Part shown: one piece after another, positions 23,227 to 34,229 of the stretch
How positions within the stretch are numbered: position 1 is the stretch's first letter
Layout of the letters: each line of letters starts with the position of its first letter
Assembly (NCBI RefSeq): GCF_050624435.1
Contig: NC_134547.1
Coordinates: 28,196,419 to 28,260,418 of the forward strand
Direction of reading: 5' to 3'
Length of the DNA: 64,000 nt
DNA from: Tenrec ecaudatus
Taxonomy: Eukaryota > Chordata > Mammalia > Afrosoricida > Tenrecidae
Translations under genes and position numbers: made by a program
Notes under the pieces: generated by a model
What the model was told of the DNA's origin: nothing
Seen by the model: the letters and a program-made list of their open reading frames with translations, nothing else
The model's database searches: none

Positions 23227-24326
23227 ACTTTTGGCCCTCCTCTAATATTATACTACTCCATGTACACTGTGAACATTGTTCAATAGTATACATCCTTTTA
23301 CTCCCTTCTGTTCCTTTCCGTTTTTGTCATAGAATCTACTTGTATGTATGCTATAAATCCTCCAAAGTGTTTTACTATGTTTTCTTTAGAGAGCCGAGTA
23401 TCTTTATAAACGTTTTTTAAAGAAAAACAAGGGCTCATGTATTTATCCATCTATTTGACTTTTTATCCCTCCTTTTGCCTTTCCTTTGGTCTGAATTTCC
23501 ACCTGGTATCATTTTCCTTCAGCCTGAAAAACTTGCCTTTTAAAAAAGTCTTACTTTCAATTTAAAGGCTACCTTTGTTGGATAGAATTATAAATTCACT
23601 TTTTTTTCCTTTCAACATTAAAAGATAATGTTCCATTTTTTCTTGATTGCACTGTTTCTGACAAGATGTCAGCATAACCGCTCTGTCATCTCTGTATGTC
23701 ATGTGACTTTATAAAATATGCGTGCTTTCAATTTTTCTCTTCACCATTCCCTTTCATCCATTCAACTATGATTCATTTATTTGTTTGTGAATCCTGCTTG
23801 GGAATTGTTGAGATTCTTATATGTATGGTTATATTGCATAAAATTTGGGAAACTTAAAGTTATTCTTTCTTGGAAAAAATTTCTCTTCTCTCCATTCTGT
23901 GTCTTCTGCTACCTATGTGATAGACTGCTTCGCACTGAACATAAAACACTTGTTCCTTTCATTGTTTTAAATGATTTTTTTCTTTATGTTAAGATGGTTT
24001 CTATTCTATGTCTTCTAATGTTATGTTTTCAAGTTCACTGATGTTTCTTTGGCATGGATTTAATCTGCTATTAATCTCATTCAGTGAAAATTTTATTCCA
24101 TATTTGTATTTTTCACCTTGAAAGTTTATATTTGGTTCTTCTTTTTTTCTATTATTCTTATTTGACTCATATTTCCTTGTAAGTTTTTTAATTCTTTAAT
24201 AATAGCTCTTAAAATTTGCTTTAGATTATGTCTGATAATCATATAGTCTGTCTGCCATTTTAGAATCTAGTATATTGATTTATTTTCCCCTTCAAGATGA
24301 TAAGGTCACATTTTCAATTTTCTAAT

Positions 24327-25968
24327 GTTTTTTAAATCATTTTAGTGGGGGCTCATACAACTCTTATCACAATCCATATATACATCAATTGTATAAAGCA
24401 CATTTGTACATTCATTGCCCTCATCATTCTCAAAACATTTGCTCTCCACATAAGCCCTTGGCATCAGCTCCCCATTTTCCCGCTCCCGCCCCACTCCCCC
24501 TCCATCACAAACCCTTAATAATTTATAAATTATTATTTTGTCATTTCTTACGCTATCCGACGTCTCCCTTCACCCACCTTTCTGTTGTCCGTCCCCCAGG
24601 GAGGAGATTATATGTAGATCCCTGTGATCAGTTCCCCCTCTCTATGTCACCCTCCTGGTATCACCACTCTCACCACTGGTCCTGAAGGGATCATCCATCC
24701 TGGATTACCTGTGCTTCCAGTTTCTATCTGTACCCGTGTACATCCTCTGGTCTAATCACATTTGTATGGTAGAATTGGGATCATGATACTGGGTGGGGAG
24801 GAAGCATTTAGGAACTAGAGGAAAGTTGTATGTTTCATCGTTGCTACATTGCACCCTGACTGAATTGTCTTCTCCCAGCAACCCTTCTGTAAGGGATGTC
24901 CAGTTTCCTACAGATGGGCTTTGAGTCCCTACCCCACACTCCCCCTCATTTGCAATGATATGATTTTTGTTCTTTGATGCCTGATACCTCATCCCTTCAA
25001 CACCTAATGATCACACAGGCCAGTGTCCTTCTTCTATGTGGGCTTTGTTGCTGCCAAGCTAGATGGCCACTGTTTACTTTCAAGCCTTTAAGACCCCAGA
25101 CGCTATCTCTTTTGATAGCCGGGCACCATCAGCTTTCTTCACCACATTTGCTTATGCACCCATTTGTCTTCAGTGATCGTATTGAGGAGGGGAGCACACT
25201 ATGGTATGATTTTTTGTTCTTTGATGCCTAATAGCTGATCTCTTCAGCACCTCATGATCACACAGGCTGGTGTGCTTGTTCCATATGGGCTCAGTTGCTT
25301 CTGGACCAGATGACTGCTTGTTTACCTTCAAGACTTTAAGACCCTACCAGGCGTCTTCAAACTATGGCCCGTGGGCCACATATGGCCTGCTGAGGACATT
25401 TATCTGGCCCATCGGGTGTTTTTACCCCGTTTGTTTTTTTACTTCAAATAAGATATGTGCAGTGTGCACAGGAATTTGTTCAGAGTTGTTTTAAAGACTA
25501 TAGTCCAGCCCTCCAATGGTTCTGAGGGACAGTGAGCTGGCCCCCTGTTTTAAAAGTTTGAGGCCCCCTGCAAAATGCTATATCTTGTGATCCAGGCTCC
25601 ATCAGCTTTCTTCACTACATTTGCTTATGCACCCACTTTGTCTTCAGCGATTGTGTCATGGAATGCCAGTTTAATAGAACAAAGTATTCTTGCCTTGAGG
25701 GAGTACTTGAGTGGAGCCCCAATGTCCATCTGCTACCTTAATACTAAACCTATAAATATATGCACATAGATCTATTTCCCCATCCTCATATATAAATATA
25801 TTTACATATGTACATGTCTTTATTTAGACCTATATAAATGCCCTTTGCCTCCTAGCTCTTTCCTCTATTTCCTTTACTTTCCTCTTGTCCCACTATCATG
25901 CTCACCCTTCATTTGGGCTATAGTAATTCCTCTCAGTTACATTACGCTTGATCACACCCTCCTCACCA
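24327..25968 (-). mobile_element. L1/HAL1-type 3'UTR copy with TSD
   Basis: Antisense copy from ATCATTTTAGTGGGGGCTCA to GATCACACCCTCCTCACCA, flanked by TCAATTTTCTAAT (24,314-24,326) and TCAATTTCTAAT (25,969-25,980). It contains two or more of the CTTTAAGACCCCAG modules and is itself interrupted by a hAT-like element at 25,348-25,570. Confidence 0.87.
25348..25570 (+). mobile_element. Non-autonomous hAT-like element
   Basis: A 223-bp insert in the 3'UTR copy with terminal inverted repeats (CAGGCGTCTTCAAACT at the left; complement CAGGGGGCCTCAAACT at the right, 13 of 16 matching). Inside are GGCCCGTGGGCCACATATGG and, near the right end, GAGCTGGCCCCCTGTTTTAA. I recognise the type from hAT families known in several mammals and other vertebrates. 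The two 8-bp flanks do not match well, so the duplication is not demonstrated. Confidence 0.75.
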
Positions 25969-25979
25969 TCAATTTCTAA

Positions 25980-26255
25980 TAATTTTTATAGGTTGTTAAT
26001 ACTTCACTGGTTTAATTACTTTAACTTTACAAGATTTATAACAAACATTTATTTCCTTGTAACCTTTTATTTTTCCATATGATTTTTAAAACCAATGTTT
26101 CAAATGGAAAATATATGTTATTGGAAATGCATTTTGTGTACCGGTATATATTAATATGGTAAAATACAAAATTCTGATGATTTTATCAATGAACATTATA
26201 TTATCTATTTATATACATTCTATCATATACTACTATAAAATCTCATGTTTTGGCC
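25980..26255. other. AT-rich, unassigned
   Basis: No gene or clear repeat. Possibly the same old L1 as 21-24.3 kb. Confidence 0.4.
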
Positions 26256-27125
26256 CTGCTCAGTAGTCACCTGCATGCAGAGATCACTAAAGATAAGGGT
26301 GCTACAGCAAAATACAGTGAAGAAAGCAGATGGTGCCCAGCTATCAAAAGATATAGTGTCTGGGGTCTTAACGGGTGTATTCAAATAAGCAGCTATATAA
26401 ATGAGGCATCAACTAAGTCTACATGAAAAAAAGCATACCAGCCTGTGTTATCTAAAGATGATGGTAACAAAATCCAAACATAAAGAAAGGGAAAGTATCA
26501 GAGTTTAAATTGTGAACACCCAATTTGTAGATGGCTATAGAGAACAGTGGGAGCCCAAAATACATCTGCAGAGTATCTAGTCAAATCAAGCCTCTGGCAG
26601 ATCTCCTCTGGCCACACTGGAGGAAAGCAAACAGTTTTACTATCAGACAACGATAAGTGTAAATTTGATTATAGTAGATGGAATTAAGGTATAATATGAT
26701 ACTTGGTCAGTTTACTTCCCTCTTGACCCAACCTGAATTTTCTCTAGATTTACATATTTCTCACTTGTTCCAGAAATGTCTTCCCTGACTTTTAAAAACA
26801 TTGCTGGTGGTCTTTCCTTTCTTACTCTCCATTTTAATTTTTATATTATTATTGTTTCTTTATGTTCCATTTTGGTTTGGGTTTTTAATGTTTCTGTTAG
26901 GTTTCCCAGTTTATAGGGTAGAGAAGGAGTGGATGCATAGAGACAATAACTGATGCAATGGTTTATGGAGAAGAGGATAGGGAGGATGAGGAAAATTGGG
27001 GAGCACAGTATGAATTTGGGAGGGTGGAAAACACTCGAATTGATTGTTATGATTTATATGCAATTCTTTTTAAAAAGAACTGTGGAAGCGTATGATATTT
27101 TAATTTTGTGTCAATAAAATCATTA
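26255..27125 (+). mobile_element. Highly diverged relative of the L1/HAL1-type 3'UTR
   Basis: Contains TGAAGAAAGCAGATGGTGCC followed by a CAGCTATCAAAAGATATAG module, and ends with GTGTCAATAAAATCATTATT, which parallels the young copies, but much of the middle is unlike them. Probably an older subfamily. Bases 27,125-27,530 are AT-rich LINE-like sequence with no assignable feature. Confidence 0.6.
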
Positions 27126-27902
27126 TTTTTATTGCACATGTTCTTTGTTAAACTTTGAAATTTTGGTTGTGGTTATGGTTATTTTTTGTTAGATTTTCTC
27201 ATTGTTGCTGGCATTAAGGTTTTTCATTTTGTATATTGGTTAAGTAACCAGCAAATTTGCTAAGTTCACTCATTTGCTCTATTTCTATCTAGTCTCCCCC
27301 CACCTCCATGTAGATGAGTTAACATTTCTATCTTTTTTGCTTCTTACTTATCTTTCTTACTGATCTGTCTAGGACTTCCAGCGCTGGACTAAATGGAAGC
27401 AAAGATCATAAACATCTTCATCTTGTTTCTGAAGTTAAAGGAAAAGTATCTTTCTCCATATGTTATAAATAAGATGTTGGTATTTTGGTGGAGGTGGGAG
27501 ATTTTTTTCAAATAGTATTTACCTTGCTAAAACCCAGGTGGGGAATGAGCATGGTAGTGGAACAGAGAAAAGTCAAAGGAAATAGAGGAAAGAGCTGGGA
27601 AGCAAAGGACATTTATAAAGGTCAAGATAAAGGAATGCACATATGTAAATATATTTATATGTGAGGATGGGGAAATAGATCTATGTGCATACATTTAAAG
27701 GTTTAGTATTAAGGTAGCATAAGGCTATTGGACCTCCACTCAAGTACTCCCTCAATGCATGAATACTTTCTTCTATCAAATTGGCATTCTATAATCCTCA
27801 CCGTCCCGACACAATCACTGAAGACAAAGTGGGTGAACAACTAAATGTGGTGAAGAAAGCTGATGGTGCCCGGCTATCAAAAGATATAGCATCTGGAGTC
27901 TT

Positions 27903-27917
27903 AAAGACTTGAAGGTA
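27903..27917. repeat. Target-site duplication of the FTL retrocopy
   Basis: AAAGACTTGAAGGTA, repeated after the poly-A tail at 28,839-28,853. Confidence 0.92.
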
Positions 27918-28838
27918 GGCTAAACTCACCCTGTGGTCCCGTGGATCTGTGTCTTGCTTCAACAGTGTTTGAACGGAACAGATCCGGGACTCCCTGCCTC
28001 CAACCTTTGGCCCGCAACAGTTTTCTTTCCGGAAGTAACTTAGGGACCATCTTCTTGGCTAGCCCCTCCTCTTGGGACCAGCGAACACTCTTATTTGGCA
28101 TGTGGTGACCTCCAAACCAACGCATCATGAGCTCTCAGATCCATCAGAATTATTCCGCCAACGCGGAGGCCGACATCAACCGTCTGGTCAACCTGCACCT
28201 GCAGGTCTCTTATACCTACCTCTCTCTGGGTTTCTTTTTTGACCGCGATGATGTGGCCTTGGAAGGCATGGGGCACTTCTTCTGCAAGCTGGCAAAGGAG
28301 AAGCGCAAGGGGGGGGGGGGCGAGCGTTTCTTGAAGCTGCAGAACAAGCACAACGGCCGGCCCTCTTCCAGGATGTGCAGAAGCTGTCTGAAGATGAGTG
28401 GGGTAGAACCCTGGACGCCATGGAAGCTGTCCTAGCCCTGGAGAAAAAACTCAACCAGGCCCTTCTGGACCTGCATGCCGTGGGGTCCACTCACGCTGAC
28501 CCCCATTTCTGTGACTTTCTGGAGAGCCACTTCCTGGACAAGGAGGTGAAACTCCTCAAGAAGATGGGCGACCACCTGACCAACCTCCGCAGGCTGGCCA
28601 GGCCCCAGGCCGGGCTGGGCGAGTACCTCTTTGAGAGACTCACTCTCAAAGAAGACTAGGAACCTGCGGCGCCAAGCCACCTGCCAGGGGCCTTCTGCCT
28701 CCCCACTGTCGGCCTTAGCCCCTCAGCCTGAACCCGTCCCCGTGCCAGTCAGCCGCAGTGTCACCACCCTGGAGGCCCTCCCCCAAGCTGGGGACCAAAT
28801 GGAAACAATAAAGCTTCCTTTTGCAAAAAAAAAAAAAA
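27918..28838 (+). pseudogene. FTL: Ferritin light chain processed pseudogene
   Basis: An intronless copy of the whole FTL mRNA: 5'UTR from about 27,918, coding region 28,127-28,659, 3'UTR, AATAAA at 28,807-28,812, and a poly-A tail from 28,825. A 15-bp target-site duplication surrounds it. The start [20 protein letters not shown] and the end [15 protein letters not shown] match ferritin L, the iron-storage shell subunit of about 175 residues. At 28,310-28,320 a run of ten or more Gs shifts the frame in the KREGYERL region. The original frame resumes only from the [16 protein letters not shown]-like segment. The 5-base excess over a normal 528-base coding region confirms indels. FTL processed copies are common in mammals. 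This one cannot make a full subunit. Confidence 0.95.
27951..27981 (+). promoter_or_regulatory. Iron-responsive element retained in the FTL retrocopy
   Basis: A CAGTGT hexaloop (27,963-27,968) sits between TTCAA (27,958-27,962) and TTGAA (27,969-27,973), which pair perfectly, with an unpaired C at 27,957. This is the consensus IRE bound by IRP1/IRP2 to block ferritin translation. In the human gene the right arm is TTGGA (recalled), so the copy here pairs as well or better. It acts only if this DNA is transcribed. Confidence 0.85.
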
Positions 28839-29829
28839 AAAGACTTGAAGGTAAACAATTGGCCATCTAGTTCAGAAGCAACAAAGCCCACATGGAAGAA
28901 GCACACCAGCCTGTGTGATCACAAGGTGCCAAAGGGAGCAAAGACAAAAAAATCATATCATTGTGTGCTCACCTCCCTGATACAATCGCTGAAGACAAAT
29001 GGGTGCATAAGCAAATGTGGCAAAGAAAGCTGATGGCGCCCAGCTATCAAAAGATATAGCGTCTAGGGTCTTAAAGGCTTGAAGGTAAACAAGCGGTCAT
29101 CTAACTCAGAAACAACAAAGCTCACATGGAAGAAGCACATCAGCCTGTGCAATCACAAGGTGTCGAATTGATCAGGTATCAGACATCATCAGAACAAAAA
29201 ATCTTATCATAGTGAATGAGGGGTGGGGTGGAGTGGGGTGGAGACCCAAAGCCCATTTGTAGGCCACTGGACATCCCCTTACAGAAGAGTCACAGGGAGG
29301 AGATGAGCCAATCAGGGTGCAAAGTAGCAATGATGAAACATACAACTTTCCTCTAGTTCCTAAATGCTTCCTACCCCCTTTCCTCCCTGCCCCTCTCATG
29401 ATCCCAATTCTGCCTTGCAAGTCTGGCTCAACAAGAGGATGTACACTGGTACAGATAGCAACTGGAAACACAGGGAATCCAGGGCGGATGACCCTTCAGG
29501 ACCAGTGGTGTGGGTGACAATACTGGGAGGGTAGAGTGACGATGGGTTGGAAAGGGGGACCCAATTACAAGTATCTGCATGTGACCTCCTCCCTGGGGGA
29601 CGGACAACAGAAAAGTGGGTGAAGGATGATGTCGGACAGGGCTAGATATGACAAAATAATAATTTATAAATTATCAAAGATTCTTGAGGGAGGAGGAGCA
29701 GGGAGAGAGGGGAAAAAATGAGCCAGGGACTTAAGGGCAACGAATGGACAAATATGCTCTACAAAATTGATGTATTATGGATTGTGATAAGAGTTGTATG
29801 ATCCCCTAATAAAACGATTAAAAATAGAA

Positions 29830-30490
29830 TTTACCAAGTTTTGGTGAAAGTTTACATGAGCAAGTTAAGTTCCTACTTAACACTTTCTAAGCAAAGTGTT
29901 CAATGAAACTGGTTGCATTTTTCACACTATGTCAACACTCTCCTTAGCTACTCATTCTGTTGGTTTCATTTTTAGTAGTCTAGTTTTCCTGTTACCTTTC
30001 TTTTTTATCTTTGTTTTAGAGGAATTATGACCTTTTAGCCACATATAGATTTAGCTAATCAGTGTAGTATTTGGGGGTGGATTTATTATTATTATTTTAT
30101 GAGTCAATCTGTTATTTAGGTAAAGGTTAGCCTCAGGGGATGATTTCGGTCTACGCTTAAAAGAGTATCTAGGGTGATAGTCCGGGGAGTCTTCTTGTCT
30201 CAACTAGCCTAGTGAGGCTGGACTTCTTAAGAGTTTTAATTCTATTCCACATTTTTCTGTCAGGATCCATCTAATTGTAGCCCTGATAGTGGTTTCTAGG
30301 TACCACCTTGTCCTTCTGGGCTCAGGATAGATGTGGCCATGATTCATTGATCGTATGAGTCCTGGGGACCAGTTTATTCTGAATCTTTTTGTTCCTTTGT
30401 TCTCGTTTGTGTTGGACGAGTAGAGATGGTTGCTCAAAATCATTGAAGCTCCAGATACCGATTTCTGAACTAAGATGTAAACCATAAGCT
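29830..30490. other. Unassigned AT-rich sequence, possibly old LINE
   Basis: No open frame with homology and no recognisable repeat boundary. The minus-strand 93-codon frame at 30,204-30,485 shows no motif I know. Confidence 0.4.
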
Positions 30491-31310
30491 TTAGGAACTA
30501 TATTATGTCATTGGATCAAGTTGTCCCATAAAATATGAGCCTAAGCCTTCAAACTTAGAAGCTGGAATATATAAAGAGTACCTTGACATCAGACTCATGA
30601 CCGCCTGGGATACACAGATGGCATAACCTTACTTGTTGCAATCCAAGTGATCTTGAAGCACAGGAATATAGCCATTAGTATGAATTACAACTCAATGTAA
30701 AGAAAACATAATCCTCACTCTGGACCAATGAGGGCATTATGATAAACCAAGAAAACACTGAAGCTGTCCAAGATTTAATTTTATTTGGCTCAGTAATCAA
30801 GAAATCGAGGTATGTATTGCATTGGGAAAATCTACTGCAAAAGACCTCTTGAAAGGATCTTTGAGAACTAAGAAGTCATGGGACTAAGTGAGATGATTTT
30901 TAATCTTCTCAAATAAAAGTGGAACCTGGAGAATGAGTGAGGAAAACTTAAGAAGAATTGATACATTTCAATTAAGATTTGTTGAATATAACACAAAATG
31001 ATTAAATCTGTGTTAGAAGAAATACAGCCAATTGCTCCTTAAAATCAAGAATGCTAAAACTTCATCTCTCATACTGTAAATTGTTATCAGGAGGGATCGA
31101 TCCCTGGAAAAGCCCATGCTTGGGAAAGTGGAGGGTCAGTCAAAACAAGAAGAATCCTTCATCGAGATGGATTGACACAATGACTATCACAATGGGCTTA
31201 ATGTAGCAACGTTAGTGAGGATGGCACAGTCTGGGCAGTGTTCTGTTCTGTTGTATATGGGGTCGCTATAAATCAGACCCAACTTGAACACCTAACACCA
31301 CATCAACATA
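30490..31310 (+). mobile_element. RTE/BovB-type LINE 3' portion
   Basis: Degenerate RT-side sequence at 30,640-30,860 (TTACAACTCAATGTAAAGAA) followed by the 3' module (GGGATCGATCCCTGGAAAAG, CATCGAGATGGATTGACACA) and the tail GGTCGCTATAAATCAGACCC. All frames are broken. Confidence 0.8.
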
Positions 31311-31760
31311 TATAGTCATATATGTATATCCATATATGTATATTCATCACATGTGTAACCATACACAATTATTCGGTATAGTTGATTTTGAAAAATTATA
31401 TTTGATCACATTCTTTACCAAAATATCATTTATTTACTTATGTTACTTCTCTTAGTGATATCATCTATCCTTAGTCAAGCTGTGCATACTTCTCCCATAT
31501 TTGGTGCTAACTTGCTCATCACAAAAAATAACAAATGCCCATTATATTGAGTAATTTCTCATTTCCATCCACCCCAAACTCATCCTTGGTAGTCACCCAG
31601 TAATGTTAACATCTGTTTATATGCTTATTTTTGTCTTCTTATAAAAGATACATAATATTTGCCATTTTGTGATTATCTTATTTCATAAAATTCTACAGGT
31701 TTATCCACATTAGTTTCATGAATTTATTATTACTCTTTTATTCTGCTGCTTTAACTTTTA
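31310..31760 (-). mobile_element. Old antisense L1 3' region, left part
   Basis: Text such as CATTTTGTGATTATCTTATTTCATA and TACAGGTTTATCCACATTAG is typical of old L1 3'UTRs. It continues at 32,400-32,650 beyond the RPL17 retrocopy. Confidence 0.6.
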
Positions 31761-31773
31761 TTTTAAGCTTAAT

Positions 31774-32316
31774 TTATTCCCAAGCCATAAGTTTTCGCTT
31801 CTTCACTTTCTTTTGCGATATCTTTTCCTTCTGTGGAACCTGCTCTTCTAGTTAGGAGCACTTTGTTTCTTTCTGTAAGGATCATTTCCAGGCAGCAGCA
31901 AGAGCTCGTGTGTGGGCTCGTTGGATCCTGAGCTCTGTAAGTGCAGCAGTGCATCTTGGGGGCTGTAATTTACCTGGGTGTGCTCAATGACCAGAGAATC
32001 CACATCTGAGCTCTTAACTTCAGTAATACTCTGTATTTTCAAGCACATGCATAAAAAATTCAGCACTCTTTTGGGGCCACCGATCGGGGGTCCAACCCCA
32101 CAGTTTGTCATGGATGGGCACATTTACCAACTCCACCATTGTAACCTTGGAAGGGCACACGCTGTTTCTGCAAAGTGACATCTTTCAAATACTTGGTGCC
32201 TTTCTGGATATGGGTCTCCTTGGTGGCCCAGGCAGTTTCATGGGTTTTCGAAGATTTGATCATCTTTATTTGCATGATTTTGTGGGATTTTCTGGATCAA
32301 GTGAGTAGCGAATCAT
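31774..32316 (-). pseudogene. RPL17: Ribosomal protein L17 processed pseudogene
   Basis: Minus-strand reading starts [16 protein letters not shown] at 32,316, continues [18 protein letters not shown] and [16 protein letters not shown], then SSDVDSLVIEHTQVN, EMILTE, and ends KLMAWE-stop at 31,776-31,774. These follow RPL17 (uL22), a 184-residue protein of the large ribosomal subunit lining the exit tunnel. The span of 543 bases is close to the normal 555. Nonsense codons (the TAA right after SCK) and several frameshifts break it. An AATAAA-like 3' end lies at about 31,757-31,779. No introns are present, so it is a retrocopy. It sits inside an old antisense L1. Confidence 0.93.
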
Positions 32317-32399
32317 TTTGGCAGATCACCTCAGGCCACTATAAGAAGAGGGGAACTGGTGGGTCCTGGGAAAACCTGTGATCACTTGTACCTAAGTTA

Positions 32400-32650
32400 T
32401 CATTTCTCTTCATGGCTGCAGTGTACTTCATTTCATGTATGCACCACATTTTGTTTATCATTCATTTGTTGTTGAGTGCTCTCCTTTTGCTATTGCAAAT
32501 AGTGCTGCGATGAATATCAGCATGCAAAGTTGTTGTTGTGCCTCTCCTGTCAGATATCTAGGGGTCTCCAAAGGAACTCTATTTCTGGGTGTTTTGAGCG
32601 GCATATCTAGTCTCCTCATTTAACTTCATAAGGTTAATAACCATTCATAT
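32400..32650 (-). mobile_element. Old antisense L1 3' region, right part
   Basis: GTACTTCATTTCATGTATGC and TTGCAAATAGTGCTGCGATG are classical antisense L1 ORF2-end phrases. This continues the element on the other side of the RPL17 pseudogene. Confidence 0.72.
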
Positions 32651-32654
32651 CAGC

Positions 32655-34225
32655 CCCAGGCTGACTTCCATGAATCAAACAGACCTCCTCTCTCCAATCT
32701 TTTTTTTTTTAATCAGTTCTGACACCAGTCATCACTCCCACAGCACTCTCTACTACTCTGCTGGATTCAGTAATTCATTGCAAGGGTCACACAGAACTTA
32801 CAGAACTCAGGAATATGGGGATTATTAAGGAAGTAACAGTTACAAATCTGGAAATAGTAATTCAATCAAGACACCTCCTTCTCCAACGATGACCATAAGC
32901 AGGACTTGGCTTCCAGGCTCTGCGTGGATCTTGGATCTCCTACTCAACCTTCAAAGAACAGACTCCTCTGAGCCCCTTTAGAATAAATTCCTCTCAGCTT
33001 TCAGCCCTTGGCCTCTGCCCTGCTCTGGTAAATGTTACAAAGCTCTTTTAGCTCTACTGATAAACACCGAGAGGCACCCCATGCTGCCAGCAAACCTCCT
33101 GTCTGAATGTGCTCAGCTCTCTCGCTCAGTGTGCTGGCACATCCATTGCAGCCGCCTTGTTTGCTCGTCTGGTAAGCCCACCACAGTCATCTTCTGGTTC
33201 CATTGCAGCCACCTTGTTTGCTCGTCTGGTAAGCCCACCACCATCATCTTCTGGTTCCATTGCAACCTCCTTGTTTGCTCGTCTGGTAAGCCCACCACAG
33301 TCATCTTCTGGTTCCATTGCAGCCACCTTGTTTGCTCGTCTGGTAAGCCCACCACCATCATCTTCTGGTTCCATTGCAACCTCCTTGTTTGCTCGTCTGG
33401 TAAGCCCACCACAGTCATCTTCTGGTTCCATTACAGCCTCCTTGTTTGCTCGTCTGGTAAGCCCACCACCATCATCTTCTGGTTCCATTACAGCCGCCTT
33501 GTTTGCTCGTCTGGTAAGCCCACCACAGTCATCTTCTGGTTCCATTGCAGCCGCCTTGTTTGTTCGTCTGGTAAGCCCACCACAGTCATCTTCTGGTTCC
33601 ATTACAGCCTCCTTGTTTGCTTGTCTGGTAAGCCCACCACCATCATCTTCTGGTTCCATTGCAGCCGCCTTGTTTGCTCATCTGGTAAGCCCACCACCAT
33701 CATTTTCTGGTTCCATTACAGCCGCCTTGTTTGCTCATCTGGTAAGCCCACCACAGTCATCTTCTAGTTCCATTGCAGCCGCCTTGTTTGCTCGTCTGGT
33801 AAGCCCACCACCATCATCTTCTGGTTCCTGACTCGTGTAACAATCACGCTGGTACTACTGAACCACCGGCGCTTCCAGTTTTCCGTGTTGGAGTTCTTCT
33901 GTCTCCTAGGTCCGGGAGGTTCGCAACACAAGAACCCAAGGTCCAAATGATACATTCTACTGGCTTTTCTGCATGTTAATGAAATCCCCTCTTCCCACCT
34001 ATGGGATGGTTCATTTTAGACCTAGCAAGATGGCAACACTAACTAATCTCTTCATTAGGATTCCAAACCCTTTATTTGTATAATCCACCTCACAAGGGTC
34101 CCCTACACCTTATTTGCATTATTAGCAAACAGTCCAATCCCCTTGGTCAGTCACAAGTACTTTAAATTCATAATCCCACCCAATCATGTTGTGGAAGTTA
34201 TAAGACCATACCATGCATGGTTAAA
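32655..34225 (-). mobile_element. Putative LTR-like repeat containing a minisatellite
   Basis: A block unlike the surrounding L1 on both sides, with wording such as TTCATTGCAAGGGTCACACA and a right part (33,835-34,225) whose 33,899-33,963 aligns with 5,021-5,085. An LTR of an old endogenous retrovirus is the best guess; family unknown. No retroviral genes are present. The centre has expanded into the 57-bp minisatellite. Confidence 0.45.
33143..33828 (+). repeat. 57-bp minisatellite, 12 units
   Basis: Units start at 33,151 and recur every 57 bases up to 33,778. The conserved core is TTGTTTGCTCGTCTGGTAAG then CCCACCACAGTCATCTTCTG then GTTCCATTGCAGCC, with two main variants (CACAGTC or CACCATC). 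Units 2+3 (33,208-33,321) and 4+5 (33,322-33,435) form a nearly identical 114-bp dimer, so the array also grew by two-unit steps. Because 57 is divisible by three, long frames stay open in two plus-strand frames (240 and 228 codons) and on the minus strand (177 codons). I regard these as by-products. Confidence 0.97.
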
Positions 34226-34229
34226 ACGG

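Larger units (their letters stand above)
21000..24313 (-). mobile_element. Old L1, antisense ORF2, second half, with nested SINEs
   Basis: AT-rich antisense L1 text continues here (for example TATGTACTTGAAAAGAATAT and TGATATCTGCTTTATATTAT). It is interrupted by AfroSINEs, a short 3'UTR copy and a hAT-like element listed separately. No frame longer than 100 codons has L1 similarity that I can defend. Bases 23,230-24,313 are probably the same element but are very diverged. Confidence 0.6.
27535..29828 (+). mobile_element. L1/HAL1-type 3'UTR copy carrying an FTL retrocopy
   Basis: Sense copy from GGAATGAGCATGGTAGTGGA to CCCCTAATAAAACGATTAAA. Its module beginning GCTGATGGTGCCCGGCTATC occurs at 27,858 and again, slightly changed, at 29,030, so this copy too has a tandem module. 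It is split at 27,918 by the ferritin retrocopy. Confidence 0.87.

Noticed and set aside
28127-28659. A functional ferritin light chain gene
   Set aside because: No introns, poly-A tail, target-site duplication and frameshifts show that it is a retrocopy.
33109-33831. Open frames of 240, 228 and 177 codons over the minisatellite
   Set aside because: A period divisible by three with stop-free units opens frames on both strands; there is no start context, domain or homology.
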